In this document: piece by piece, positions 33,351-43,850 of the stretch
Numbering within the stretch: the stretch's first letter is position 1
Layout of the letters: each line of letters begins with the position of its first letter
NCBI GenBank assembly: GCA_019054805.1
Contig: JAHQIY010000003.1
Span: 62,001 to 126,000 of the forward strand
Length of the DNA: 64,000 nt
Direction of reading: 5' to 3'
From: Brachionus manjavacas
Lineage: Eukaryota > Rotifera > Eurotatoria > Ploima > Brachionidae
Program-made: the position numbers and the translations under genes
The notes under the pieces: generated by a model
What the model was told of the DNA's origin: nothing
Seen by the model: only the letters and a program-made list of their open reading frames with translations
Database searches by the model: none

Positions 33351-33606
33351 TTAAGTTGCTGTTTTGGCAAGCTTGCTTTTGAATTCGTTGGTACTTTTGG
33401 CGGTGATGATGGAGTCGTAAGGATCGTTCCAGTCATTGACAATTCGGTTGCAGAAAAAGTTATGTCGTTGATTACAGTTCTTAACCAATTCTCGTCTCAA
33501 TCTCGCTCTTTTATTGCCTTTTGACGCAGAAATGAAAGTCGGTGCGGCAAATTCAACATGTTTTATTCCTTTTGCAATTTTAAACTGCTGTATGAAATCA
33601 CCTCGC
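33351..33606 (-). pseudogene. CR1/Jockey-like LINE ORF2 C-terminal domain
   Basis: The minus strand reads RRGDFIQQFKIAKGIKHVEF, RARLRRELVKNCNQRHNFFC and NRIVNDWNDPYDSIITAKST, ending in a stop at 33351. This is the standard ORF2 end (RGD.IQ.FKI..G......R.H..RL..E...N..R..FF.NRV.N.WN.LP) of CR1/Jockey-group LINEs. Everything 5' of it is missing, as is usual for 5'-truncated insertions. The relic ends in a short (TAC)n tail. Confidence 0.8.
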
Positions 33607-34550
33607 CTTTAGAAAAAACGAAAAAATTCTTCCCGAAAATTACTAAAAAAATTTTATTCTTTTTTAAAAAAAGATTTTGAATTTATCGCATTCGAAAAGA
33701 CAATTTTTTGTTTTTTAAATTTAAAATAAAAATTTTAGATTTTGATTTTAAAAAATATATTTTTTTAAAAATAATATCAAGCACTACTTGTTTAATCTCT
33801 TGTTTAATCTTGTTTAATAGGGAGAAAATTATATTTATTCTTTCCTAAAGTTACAAATAAAATTTTATTGAATATATCAATATTTTGAAATTTTTGCAAC
33901 GCAAAATTTAACTATGTTTCGATTTAAAATATTTTAAATAACGTAATTATCCGAATTGAGTGAAATGTCACAAAATGTGTTTTAAATTAAATGTAAATTG
34001 TCATTTAAGTAGTGAATGCTATCCCAGTAAATTTAAAAACCGAAAAAAAAGTACAAAATAATCGAAAAAAGTCAGCGTAAAAAAACGCCGAAGATGGAAA
34101 TATTTTCTGTTAAATTTTCGAAAATTAAAATCGAATAATTTGTAAAAAATTCAAACGAAATTTTTTTGAATATCTAAATCGATTAAAATCGAAAATTAAA
34201 TATTCAGTTCAATTTTCTTATTTGAATTATTTTTAGCAACGCAATCCTTAGATTAATATTAAATTTTATTTATAAAATAAAAATTTTTAAAATTCCGATA
34301 TTCAAATTTATTTGGTAATAAAATATAAATTGACTGAAAAGAGTTTTTTAGTCTAAACATACAAATAAAAGTGGACAGAAAGTAAAACCATAAAGATTTA
34401 ACTTATGATTAAGTTGAAATAAAATTTTTTTATCATGGTAAATGAAAAAAATACAAAAAAGAGGATTAAATTAAAAAAAATATTTTTACAAATTAGTCAA
34501 AAAAATTTTGACTTGCTCGCTGAGCATAAGCTTCTTTAGGATGTCTAAAA
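33607..34550. other. Non-coding AT-rich stretch
   Basis: No feature seen. Confidence 0.5.
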
Positions 34551-34552
34551 TA

Positions 34553-35240
34553 CATAAGTACGGTTATAACGAAGTCACTAGGGGAATCCAAAAGCAGTTC
34601 GTAATAAACGAATTTCGTTATATCCAAATAACAGAAAATAATGTTATTTTTAAAGCTTTTATTAATTTAAAAAGCAAAATCTAGTACAATAAATCATAAT
34701 TCATAAATCAGAAATCAAAAAAATTATTTTTTAAAGTAATCCAATATTGTTTTTTGTTTGACCATTAAGCCTAAAATTTCGGTTTCAATGCTTTCCAAAT
34801 TTTCAATAGACGATTCAAAATTGTGTGTAGATTTTGAAAGATGTTTTCTTAATTGATCAATTTATTTTAAAGCTTGTTGATTTGATATATTTTCGTCCTG
34901 AAATGATTCGATAACGTTTGAAGATTTGTTATCTGTTTCGTCATCACTTGACTAATTAATAAATTAGTACTTATTCTTGATAAATTAGTACTTACTCTTT
35001 AAAATCAAACAAAAACAAAGAAACCAAAAATACTTTTTTTCCTAACTACGTTAATAACCAAGAGAAATTCACTAATATTTGTTAAAAAGTGATTCGTAAT
35101 AACCGAATTTTCGTAATATCCGAATTTCCTTATATCCATAAGAAATTACATTTAACCGATAGTTATGCCAAATATAGAATTTAATTTCGTTAAAAACGAA
35201 TTTTCACTATAAGCGTGTTCGTTATAAACGGACTGTACTG
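34553..35240 (-). mobile_element. pogo/Tigger-type element with deleted body
   Basis: The right end read inward is CAGTACAGTCCGTTTATAACGAA. The left end is diverged (CATAAGTACGGTTATAACGAA). Both are flanked by TA (34551-34552, 35241-35242). Subterminal repeats of the TTCGTTATA/TTCGTAATA type occur at both ends, as in pogo/Tigger elements. Within, 34955-34725 on minus encodes only the C-terminal tail of the transposase (SSDDETDNKSSNVIESFQDE ... KQKTILDYFKK). DNA-binding and catalytic domains are gone, so this is a deletion derivative. Confidence 0.7.
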
Positions 35241-35244
35241 TATT

Positions 35245-36210
35245 AATTCTATGAGAGCGACATTTCGGAGTCGCAAAAAATATTAAAAATAAAATTAATA
35301 AAAATTAAGATTTTAAATACCTCTTGCTGATTTTTGTTCAAACTAATCTTTGATTATTGATTGTCCATTATTTAAGCCCCAAATTTCAGGTTCAATTTTT
35401 ATTTTTTAACCATTGTACCAAAATTTCTAGATGGAATTAATTTTTCGTCTGTCATAATGTTAACCCTATTGAGTAAATTAATCCACATGTATTTATTCGG
35501 ATAGTTTCAATTGATCAAAATTTTCTAAATCAAATTTTCCTACCTCATCCGTCTCAGAGCCAACAAATTTTATAACTTAATAGACAACTGAACTAAATTG
35601 CTCCAAAATGTTGATTCTAATTTAAAGAATATATGTTTGTTAAATATATAAGTTGATTCTAATATATAGGTCAAACCAATGTCATAATAATTTTTTTTTT
35701 AATCATTTTTAAATTCTAATAATTTTAATAAAAATTGTAAAAATATATCTTTTACAATTAAATAATTTTAATACAAGATTTTTTTAGGAATTAAAGAATT
35801 TAAGAATTCCCAAATTAGTTCTAGTCATTTAAATTAAAGTCTTTGTCTGGACTATATTTTTTTAAACGGGTGCGAAAAACATGTATTTTTTTACGTTCCA
35901 GAAAGATAATGTAGATGCCTATATCATATTTAGCAAATCTGATTTTTGCATTAGACTTGCATTAGACAATGCAAGGCTATATTAGTATTTTGAAAAGAAG
36001 CAAATCTATTAAGAAAAATCCTAAACTTTTTTTGGATCTTTAAAAAAGCTCAGACCTTCAAAAAATCGTTAAGATCTGACTTCGTCTATTTTCTGACTTA
36101 GCAATTGGCTCCGCTTTTAAAAAAATAAAAAAAGTTTCGACTTGGACTTGAATTAAGACTTGTGTTATTTTAACTACGCTGTTAATTACTAAATTTTTTT
36201 TAATTTTTAA
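35245..36210. other. Non-coding AT-rich stretch
   Basis: No supported feature. It is the left flank of the Ty3/Gypsy composite. The target duplication GTTA is at 36213-36216. Confidence 0.5.
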
Positions 36211-36216
36211 TTGTTA

Positions 36217-36377
36217 TGTTAAAGTCCTTAAATTAATAATCCGGCTGTTGTGGGTTTTAAAGACTTAACGGGAAAGAGAGAGAAAAATATTCAATATTTT
36301 ATTTTAATTAAAGAAAAGGGACCACTTCTAGTCCTGAAAAGGTACCAAAACAATAGAAAAAAAAGAAAAATAAACTT
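36217..36377 (-). repeat. Truncated third LTR
   Basis: Nearly identical to the first 161 bases of the LTRs at 37041 and 44675 (plus-strand order), then breaks off directly at a CACGGTAAT motif where internal sequence begins. Confidence 0.9.
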
Positions 36378-37040
36378 CACGGTAATCCATACTTCACCAT
36401 CCATACCTCTTCTGAAGATCTCTGGTGTTTTGATAATGTTTGCGGTTACAAGGGGCATTCTAGTCTGAGTACACATGGCTTCGTTCCTCGATGAGTTATC
36501 GAATTGCAGGGAATTAAATACACTGACCCCGGATTGAAGTGTTTTGTTGTTTTTGATGGGCGTGGGAGTGCCATGCCTCCCTTTTTGAACTTCTTGTACA
36601 ACAAAAACATAAATATCATGAAACAGGTAAATGCGACTGTTTCGAATGACATTGAGACAATTACAGCCTTGCTTACACCACAAACCATATTGAACAAGTC
36701 CGTGTAGACTTGGATTAAATAAGATACACATTTTTCGAAGGTTGAATTTTTTTTGGTAAACAACCAGGCATGTGTATTTATGAAACATGTTAGCAATACA
36801 ATTGCGGAAAGAAAGAAATGATGCAATTTCATTTTAAAGGGATAGAAAAGAATAGCACAGTAACTTTAATGTTGTCTGTAACTTTATCTGTTTAATGTAA
36901 TTATTTTATTACGCGTGTTCACTCGAATAATTTATTTTTATAGGAGCAGATCTGAATTTCGTGTAATTATGTAAGACTTGTGTTTCTATCTTAATCTTTT
37001 ATCATTAGAGAAAAAAAAAAAGAACACCCAGGGACGCCAA
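36378..37040 (-). pseudogene. Partial second copy of the Gag leader region
   Basis: This segment is almost identical to 44007-44674. It encodes the same signal peptide and membrane segment from the ATG at 36832, but a one-base loss in a T-run (about 36580-36585) shifts the frame after KKFKKG. The Gag part is cut at 36378, where truncated LTR follows. It is left over from a deleted tandem copy. Confidence 0.85.
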
Positions 37041-37404
37041 TGTTAAAGTCCTTAAATTAATAATCCGGCTGTTGTGGGTTTTAAAGACTTAACGGAAAGA
37101 GAGAGAGAATTATATTCTAAATTTCAAATATTTTATTTTAATTAAAGAAAAGGGACCACTTCTAGTCCTGAAAAGGTACCAAAACAATAGAAAAAAGAAA
37201 AAAAATAAACTTTAACCCCAAAAAAAAGAATAAACAACAATGATAATTTTGATTGTTGTTTATTCTTTCTCCCAAGTCATTCGACTTGAATCTATTATTT
37301 TATTTATGTAACTGCAGAGAGCAACATTTGAAATGTTGTGTTATACACAGTAAGTTTTCTTACTGATAAGACAAGATGATGTAACTATTAAGAGAGTTAC
37401 AACA
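37041..37404 (-). repeat. LTR (3' LTR of the main copy)
   Basis: 364 bp, TGTTAAAG...GTTACAACA in plus orientation, with TGTT..AACA ends. Nearly identical to the LTR at 44675-45040 apart from a short indel/variable patch at about 37222-37268. It is shared with the deleted tandem copy on its left. Confidence 0.93.
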
Positions 37405-37419
37405 TACTTCCCCGCCCAG
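37405..37419 (-). promoter_or_regulatory. Polypurine tract
   Basis: Minus-strand CTGGGCGGGGAAGTA directly precedes the 3' LTR. It is the expected primer for plus-strand DNA synthesis in LTR elements. Confidence 0.7.
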
Positions 37420-37535
37420 AAGAAAATTGTCCATGGAAAATTAAAGGAAATTACAAAATTGAAAGTTTAAAAAAAATTTGAAAAAGAATAACAAAAATCC
37501 TTGAGCAATTGATTTGAGACACGGTAACAACATTC

Positions 37536-38585
37536 TTACTCCAATACATCACGTAACAACTCTTTGTATGTGTTGCAGATCTTGGCACTCTGGGTGAAGA
37601 ACTTTTTTATGAATTTTTCCTTTACAGCCAAGTCGTCTCGTGCTTTCAAGTACATGTTTTCGATCTTCTTGATTTTCTCGTAGTTGTCCTTCTTCCTTTG
37701 TTTCATCTCATTTTTGTGAATGAGGTGCATTTGCACCATCTCCTTCTTAAAATCCTCAACCTCTAACTCCAAATTACTTATCTTTATCATGTGTGTATCA
37801 CACATGTGCTCCCGTTGGTCCATAACGTCCTTCGTTGTGTGGAGTTTGTTCTCCATTTCAATAGCCTTTTGTTCAGCCCCTTTACGTTCTTGTTTTTCTT
37901 CGGCTAATTGATTTAGAAGGTCTTGGCATTCGATTAGTTTTCGTTCGGCCGCTTCGCGTTGTTTACGCTCTTCGATTAGTATCGAAAGCGTTTTTTGTTT
38001 GTACTCGTCGAGAATTGCTCCGAGTTCTTGTATATCGTCTCGGTCGGATTTTTGTTCGATCGATTTGATTGATTCAACCATAACTGATTGTTGGGGCACG
38101 GTAACTGTTGTTGATGTCACCTCGTTTTGTTGTAGGACAGTCATCACGGTGTACAGTTGATTTGTTTGTTGGGCAAAGAACAGTTTTTCTTTTTTTTTGT
38201 GGGCTGTATCACCTCGTTTACGGTACACGTCGTCGGTCCTTGGCCATTGTGCCGCTGAAGTGGGAGTCGAGTTTACTTTAACCTTGAGGGGTTTATTGTA
38301 AAAGTCGACGTCATGTAGCCATTTGGCAGCCAGATCATGGTTGAAATGGTTTTTGAAGCGGACGAAGCCAATACAAGTTTGAATATTCATGTATTGCTTG
38401 TCCGTTGATAAATTTGGTATTTTAACATCAATGACGTATCCAAATTCATCTTGTTTGTCATGTTCTTCGACTCCTTGATTTATGTAGTCCATTAGCTCAA
38501 GTGCTAATTCATGATGGTCTTTGGTAGCTCGGTGAATGTTTGTTACGTAGAGGTCATAAATTTCTTCATTGGCTCGGTAACTCAT
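37536..38585 (-). CDS. Accessory ORF: RRM-like domain plus coiled coil, in env position
   Basis: An intact ORF of 349 codons from the ATG at 38585 to a stop at 37536. Residues about 8-105 look like an RRM: the RNP2-type strand DLYVTNIHR, the RNP1-type strand CIGFVRFKNH, a helix and a final strand LKVKVN. Residues about 190-349 are a long charged coiled coil rich in E, K and Q (IEERKQREAAERKLIECQDL). There is no signal peptide or transmembrane segment, so it is not an envelope protein. An RRM joined to a coiled coil recalls LINE-1 ORF1p, an RNA chaperone, though the order is reversed; an RNA-binding role in the particle is inference. It lies 345 nt after the pol stop. Nineteen consecutive A residues (minus strand) run directly into its ATG. 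Confidence 0.8.
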   Translation of the reverse strand: MSYRANEEIYDLYVTNIHRATKDHHELALELMDYINQGVEEHDKQDEFGYVIDVKIPNLSTDKQYMNIQTCIGFVRFKNHFNHDLAAKWLHDVDFYNKPLKVKVNSTPTSAAQWPRTDDVYRKRGDTAHKKKEKLFFAQQTNQLYTVMTVLQQNEVTSTTVTVPQQSVMVESIKSIEQKSDRDDIQELGAILDEYKQKTLSILIEERKQREAAERKLIECQDLLNQLAEEKQERKGAEQKAIEMENKLHTTKDVMDQREHMCDTHMIKISNLELEVEDFKKEMVQMHLIHKNEMKQRKKDNYEKIKKIENMYLKARDDLAVKEKFIKKFFTQSAKICNTYKELLRDVLE

Positions 38586-38603
38586 TTTTTTTTTTTTTTT
38601 TTT
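38585..38603 (-). promoter_or_regulatory. Poly(A) run directly before the accessory ORF
   Basis: A run of 19 A on minus; the last A is the first base of the start codon. The second Ty3/Gypsy element also has a poly(A) tract before its accessory ORF (51391-51427). Such A-rich leaders can support internal or scanning-free initiation. That is inference. Confidence 0.5.
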
Positions 38604-38930
38604 GTAAAGTAAAGAAAAATAGAGAAATAAACGAAGAAAAACAACGTGTTTAAGAGTGTTGATTTTAGAAATTAAATTTAGAAACAAAAGATTGAAACAA
38701 AAAGAAAAAATTATTTTGATATTATAAAATAAAGTTAACAATAATTTTGAATCTTCATTACGATTTGGAATTTTAACACTGTAACCGAAAGTAATGATAG
38801 ATTTCATAATTGGTTTAAAAATAAATTTTTACGAGCGAAATTTTACAAATAAACAAAACTTGACGATTAATAAAAAAATTTATTTTTGGCTATGTACATA
38901 ATTTTGATTCATTTTTTGGTTTTTACAACG

Positions 38931-41879
38931 TTATTGATAGCCAAAACGTTGCGGTGGTTTGCGTTGCCTAGATGACCTTCTTGAATTAAGAATGGTTTCT
39001 GGCGGGTAAGAGTTTGATAAAACTTTGTTCTTGTTGTTCGGCTTCACTTGACTTGAACTGTTTTGTAACTCGGGATCAGCGGTCTTAGAAATACTTCGTG
39101 ATACTTTACCCATGTGATCTTTTAAATCAAGACTTGGAACCGGAATCGTTCTATCTTTTAATGTTTGGGTTGAGTCCTCAAAGCCTGACCTTTTCTCAAC
39201 TGTACTGAGGGTTTCAACTGGGTTAAGTCCAATTGTTTGAGTCATTATTAGGTCTTGAACTGCGCCAGGTGATTCGGACCCACTCATAGTTTCTCTCTGA
39301 GATGTACAAGTTTGATTGTCGGTTCCTTTAGCACGGTACCCTTGCTTTGTTCCGATTTTAGATGTTGCTTGTTCACTGGGTCTTATACTCTTTTTAGCAC
39401 GAACTTTTTTTGTAAATTGGTGGAATTCATTTTGACCACTGTCTTGCACAACTAATGACTTTGTATTCAAATTTTTACGAGTTTTGGATGTTGTTTTATT
39501 TGACCTTTTTGAGGTTTTTGAGGCCACTGTTGTTTTACATTCACTTTGATATTCATCACTACTTTCTGGTTCATCACTTGAAGATTCTTGACTTGAATCA
39601 CTAGACACGGTAACTTGATTTTGAGTACTGGAGTCTTTCCATCTAGGATTATTTAAGTTCTTTTTGGAAGAACGTTTTTTCTTTTGAACCGGTTCATCAA
39701 CTTCCTCTGGTTCCTCTTTTATTGTTGGTAATTTTAAACCAGTATGGAAGTATGATTTGAGCCTGTTCTTATGTACTTGTTTAATTTTGGCTTTTGGACT
39801 CGAGGCTAGGCAGATCAAGTAGTCACATTGATTTTCATTTTTGTCTACGATCACAAAAGGACCATAATATTTGTGAGCAATGCCTTGTGACAAGCCCTTC
39901 TTAAGTTTTGGATGATCACATAAAACCAAGTCACCAATTTTGTAGTCAAATTTTTTGATTTGGCGATCGAAGTCCAGTTTGGCTTTTTTTGCAGCAATTT
40001 TGTAGCTGTTTGCTAATTTTGTCTTGAGCTCATTGAGATAGTCGGAGGCTATTTGTGGTAACTTTGACTCATAAGTCTCATTAAAATCTTCCAACATGGT
40101 AACTTGGCCATGTTTGGTTGTCAATTCATATTTTTCTAAAATTGGAGCACGATCTAATTCAACAACATTTGGTGTGACAATATCGATGGGAATTCTGGGT
40201 TTTCGCCCAAACATCATCTCAAATGGGGTCTGTTTAGTGGTCATATGGACCGATGAATTATACGCAAATGCGTAAGCATTTAAATTTAGATCCCAAGTGT
40301 TTTGATCGACATCAACATGAGCTTTAATCATGTTTTTGAGGGTTTGAATTGTACGCTCACTTTGTCCGTCACATTGTGGATGGAATGGAGTCGTTTTGAG
40401 ACGTTTAATGTCTAAATATTCATAGACAAAATCCAGTAATTTTGATTGGAATTGTTTGTTGGCATCTGACAAAATTCCTTCGGGAATACCGTAACGACAA
40501 CACCACTCATTGACTATCTTATATGCAATACTATGAGTCTTACTATTTTTTAAGGCATAAATTTCAATGAACTTTGTAAAGTGACAAATCACTACTTGAA
40601 TGTATTTGTAACCTCTGAGTGTTAATTTTAATGGACCTGCAATGTCTGTTGTAACAAGTTGATTTGGAAGACATGGGGTCAAGTAAGGAAGTAAAGCTAG
40701 ATGCTTTTGTTGTGATAATTTTGTTTTTTGGCAAACGTCACAATACTTAATACGCATTTTTATCTCATCTTTTAAAAAAGGACGATAAAATCGTTCGATT
40801 ATTTTGTTTGTAGTTTTTGATTTACCAAGATGAGCATTGAAAATTGATGAGTGAATTTGATTTAAAATTTTCTCAACTAAATGTTTAGGGATCACGTATT
40901 GAAAAATTGAATCGCCATTGTGGTCTTCACTGTAACGATATAGAACACCGTTTATGACTTCTAAATTGTCATATTCTTTGTATAAAATTTTACGAACTAC
41001 ATTTTGAAACAAATTTAGTTTTGGTCTTGTGGCACCATTCTCAATTTTTAGTTGGATGGCCCATTTAATGTCTTCGTCTGTGAATTGTTCGATTTTCAAA
41101 TCGATTGGTTCTTCAGTTTGTGTTGAGTCTGAGTTTTGTGATGATTGGGTTATAGGCTCATTGTCACTTGAATTTGAATTTGATTTTGGGCTTTGTTCAA
41201 CTGTCACGGTAACATTTGGTTGGTGATCAATCATTGCGACTATATTGTCCAAATTATCCTTGCCTTCACTGTCTATATCATCCTCATCTCCAATACGAGA
41301 TAGACAATCTGGAACCGTGTTTTCTTTACCCGGTTTGTATACAATAGTAAAAGTATACCCACTCAATTGCATTAACCATCTTTCAAGTCTTGAACTTGTA
41401 TTCTTTTTGTCTGCGATACAAGTTAATGGTTTATGATCAGTATGGACTTTGAATGATCGGCCATATAAATATTGGTGAAAATATTCTATACCCCTCACTA
41501 TTGCAAGAAGCTCTTTCTCACACGTTGGGTAGTTTGTTTGGGCTGGAGTATAACTTTTTGAGAAGAAAGCAATTGGTCTTTTTCCTTCATCCATGTCTTG
41601 TTCAAGCACCGCACCGTAACCATTATCGCTAGCATCAGTTGATAAATCAAAATCTTTATTAAAATTTGGTAAGGCCAATACCAAGTCACTGCAGATGATT
41701 TTTTTGATTTTTTCGAAACTAGCTTCGGCATTCTCATCCCACACGATAACAACTTTTTTAACATCTACAGCACCATTTTTTTTACGACAATTCTTTGGAA
41801 TATCTTTTAATCCCAAAAAGTCGTACAATGGTTGAGCGAGTTCAGCATAACTTTTAATATATTTTCGGTAATAGTTTTC
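38931..41879 (-). CDS. RNase H, integrase and C-terminal tail of Pol
   Basis: About 965 uninterrupted codons (41828-38931), with the frame entering from about 41879 (YYRKYIKSYAELAQPLYDFL). RNase H: LSTDASDNGYGAVLEQ, CEKELLAIV, HTDHKPL and the closing NTVPDCLSR. Integrase: zinc-binding HLGKSKTTNKII..CDVCQK, then D in TTDIAGPL, D in LSDANKQF and E in GQSERTIQ; the usual G after SD is replaced (SDAN). A chromo-like GPF/Y module follows (KYYGPFVIVDK..VHKNRLKSYF). The last 250 residues are Ser/Thr/Lys-rich and end RRSSRQRKPPQRFGYQ, a motif also ending Pol of the element at 47-51 kb. Integrase inserts the cDNA copy. The ORF is unusually well preserved compared with the upstream frames. Confidence 0.9.
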   Translation of the reverse strand, partial: ENYYRKYIKSYAELAQPLYDFLGLKDIPKNCRKKNGAVDVKKVVIVWDENAEASFEKIKKIICSDLVLALPNFNKDFDLSTDASDNGYGAVLEQDMDEGKRPIAFFSKSYTPAQTNYPTCEKELLAIVRGIEYFHQYLYGRSFKVHTDHKPLTCIADKKNTSSRLERWLMQLSGYTFTIVYKPGKENTVPDCLSRIGDEDDIDSEGKDNLDNIVAMIDHQPNVTVTVEQSPKSNSNSSDNEPITQSSQNSDSTQTEEPIDLKIEQFTDEDIKWAIQLKIENGATRPKLNLFQNVVRKILYKEYDNLEVINGVLYRYSEDHNGDSIFQYVIPKHLVEKILNQIHSSIFNAHLGKSKTTNKIIERFYRPFLKDEIKMRIKYCDVCQKTKLSQQKHLALLPYLTPCLPNQLVTTDIAGPLKLTLRGYKYIQVVICHFTKFIEIYALKNSKTHSIAYKIVNEWCCRYGIPEGILSDANKQFQSKLLDFVYEYLDIKRLKTTPFHPQCDGQSERTIQTLKNMIKAHVDVDQNTWDLNLNAYAFAYNSSVHMTTKQTPFEMMFGRKPRIPIDIVTPNVVELDRAPILEKYELTTKHGQVTMLEDFNETYESKLPQIASDYLNELKTKLANSYKIAAKKAKLDFDRQIKKFDYKIGDLVLCDHPKLKKGLSQGIAHKYYGPFVIVDKNENQCDYLICLASSPKAKIKQVHKNRLKSYFHTGLKLPTIKEEPEEVDEPVQKKKRSSKKNLNNPRWKDSSTQNQVTVSSDSSQESSSDEPESSDEYQSECKTTVASKTSKRSNKTTSKTRKNLNTKSLVVQDSGQNEFHQFTKKVRAKKSIRPSEQATSKIGTKQGYRAKGTDNQTCTSQRETMSGSESPGAVQDLIMTQTIGLNPVETLSTVEKRSGFEDSTQTLKDRTIPVPSLDLKDHMGKVSRSISKTADPELQNSSSQVKPNNKNKVLSNSYPPETILNSRRSSRQRKPPQRFGYQ

Positions 41880-42640
41880 TGGAGCGCTGCAATCACTCTT
41901 AACACAACTTCGAGGTGAAACTTTACACTAAACAGTTGTGTATTTGTAAACATGAAAGAGTCATCTAAATAAGCTCCGAGTAAACGAAAGTTTATAAAGT
42001 GCTTTAAAACGTCTTCGATGAATCGTTGAAATTTGGCTGGTGAAGTTTTCAAACCCATTGGCATACAAACGTATTCAAAAACGCCAAATTCACAAATAAA
42101 CGCCGTGATTTCAATCGATCCTTTATGTACGGGTATTTGATAATATGCTGTTTTCATATCCATTTTTGTCATTATGTCAGCATTAGTTAATAAGTTATAT
42201 AAATCGGTTATCGACGGTAACGGATAATTATCATCTTTGATTAATTTGTTGACAGCCTTGTAGTCCACGGTAATACGAATTGAACCGTCAGGTTTGACTA
42301 CGACTCTAATTGGTGAACACCAGGGGCTGTTACTTTTACGAATGATTCCAGCCTTGAGTTGAAGATCTAACTCACGCTTGACTTGATCTTTCAGATGATA
42401 CGGTAACGGTCTACACTTACATTTGATTGGTTTTTGGTTTGGATCAATCAATTCTATCTTGAAAGCGTGATCATGATTTTTGATGGTGTTATTTCAGCTG
42501 ATGAACTTGCCGATATTTTCTTCAATTCAGTCCCAATGATCTCTCTGATTTGTTCTATTTGTTCTTTTTTTGATTTAGTCAGATCGAGTGTTTCTACAAT
42601 TTTTGAGATTCTCACCAACTCTTGTTTGTCTTGTTTGTCA
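41870..42640 (-). pseudogene. Reverse transcriptase with internal deletion
   Basis: Blocks in order: CRPLPYHLKDQVKRELDL, SPWCSPIRVVVKPDGSIRIT, MDMKTAYYQIPV, MPMGLKTSPAKFQRFI and the catalytic GAYLDDSFMF near 41975. Directly after this about 50 codons (the KC.F...LGH...LRSFLG segment) are missing and the frame changes before YYRKYIKSYAELAQPL. A second frameshift lies near 42460. Without the thumb segment the enzyme is unlikely to work. Confidence 0.85.
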
Positions 42641-42642
42641 CA

Positions 42643-43224
42643 CACGGTAACTTGGTCGATTTGAGCTAGGAGTTTTTGTTCATTTGTTTCAACATTTGAT
42701 TCATTGATTTGGTAGAATAGAGTTTGTATTGCTGGTAAGCCGTTTGTTTCTACTCTTTCACGGTAACTGTCTTCTTGATTTGTTGGATCACCACTATTTG
42801 ATGTCGAAACATTTTGATCATTGAAATTTTACTCAAGATTATGATATAATTGGTTCATTTGGTGCCTGAAGATTTGAAAAACTTCACTCGACATTGTTTT
42901 GATTTTGTCTCGGACAACATCAAAATTGTTTGTAATTGATGCAATCTTGTTGTTTACATCTCTGCCCAAAAAACATTCATAACCAGATATATAGTCAGCG
43001 ACTAATACTGTTACATCTTTTAAAAAACCTTGTGTGTCCGCGGACACTATACATTGTTTCAAATGTACTACTCCATGTATTTTCATTTCAGAAGTATATG
43101 AGTATAACTTTTCATCATTGGAATTCTCCAATCTTGTCAATGGATCGTGTTTACAAATTAGATAAAAGGTTTTAAAATTGATAATTGTTGCAATCGCGCC
43201 AGTATCACAAATATACTTTACCAA
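42643..43224 (-). pseudogene. Aspartic protease and protease-RT linker
   Basis: The minus strand reads VKYICDTGAIATIINF, the DTG active site, and later GYECFLGRDVNNK, the hydrophobic-G motif of retropepsins. A stop at 42829 follows. The same frame then continues as a hydrophilic linker (QNVSTSNSGDPTNQEDSYRE) to about 42454. One nonsense codon separates protease and linker. Confidence 0.75.
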
Positions 43225-43257
43225 AGTATTATTTAGAATTTCTTGTCCAACAATTGA

Positions 43258-43850
43258 TCAATGTCTTCCGTTTAAATTTGATGCTGTACCAAATGTCATT
43301 ATAGATTGTTTTTTTTCATTTACCTTTTCTTCTTTTGGCCGCGGCACGGAGACAAATGTTTGAGGCTGCGTATCATTACGATTTGGTTTTGGAAAAGGTC
43401 TAAATTGAGTTCTACAGTAATTTGAAGGTGTGAAACTCGTGTTTTGATTAAAATTCTGTTTGCGATGATCGTCACTGTCACTCGTAATTTTTGCACTTGA
43501 GTAACCAGTACTTGAAGGAGGCTTTTCAAAACCTTCATTCTTACAATTTGTATAATTGATCAAGTCGTTGATTGTAAACGCTTTGTCCTTTTTTAAATTT
43601 TTCATCTTGTGCATCTTTGTTCGTGCTTCTTCCCGTAAACGGCTGTCTTCTAAGCCTTCAACGAATCTCTCTTGCATCAATTTATCACAGTCGGTTGATT
43701 CATTAGTTAATGGGAACAATGCTTTCACCAATCTCATAATATTGTTACAAAAATCTCGGACTGATTCGTTGTAATGTTGTTTGTAGTCATTTAACTTGCT
43801 CCAATTCACTGTTACATCTTTGTTAGCAGGTTCGGCCACGGTAATTAAAT
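43258..43850 (-). CDS. Gag capsid, C-terminal part
   Basis: Reads TVNWSKLNDYKQHYNESVRD, FCNNIMRLVKALFP and ERFVEGLEDSRLREEARTKM, the Gag capsid pattern (..Q...ES...F...+..L....), then a Pro/Ser/Asn-rich basic tail ending ASNLNGRH. There is no CCHC knuckle before the stop at 43258, unusual for this group. It is the continuation of the Gag begun in the ORF at 44462, in a different frame: the two overlap at an A8 run (43862-43869). Confidence 0.7.
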
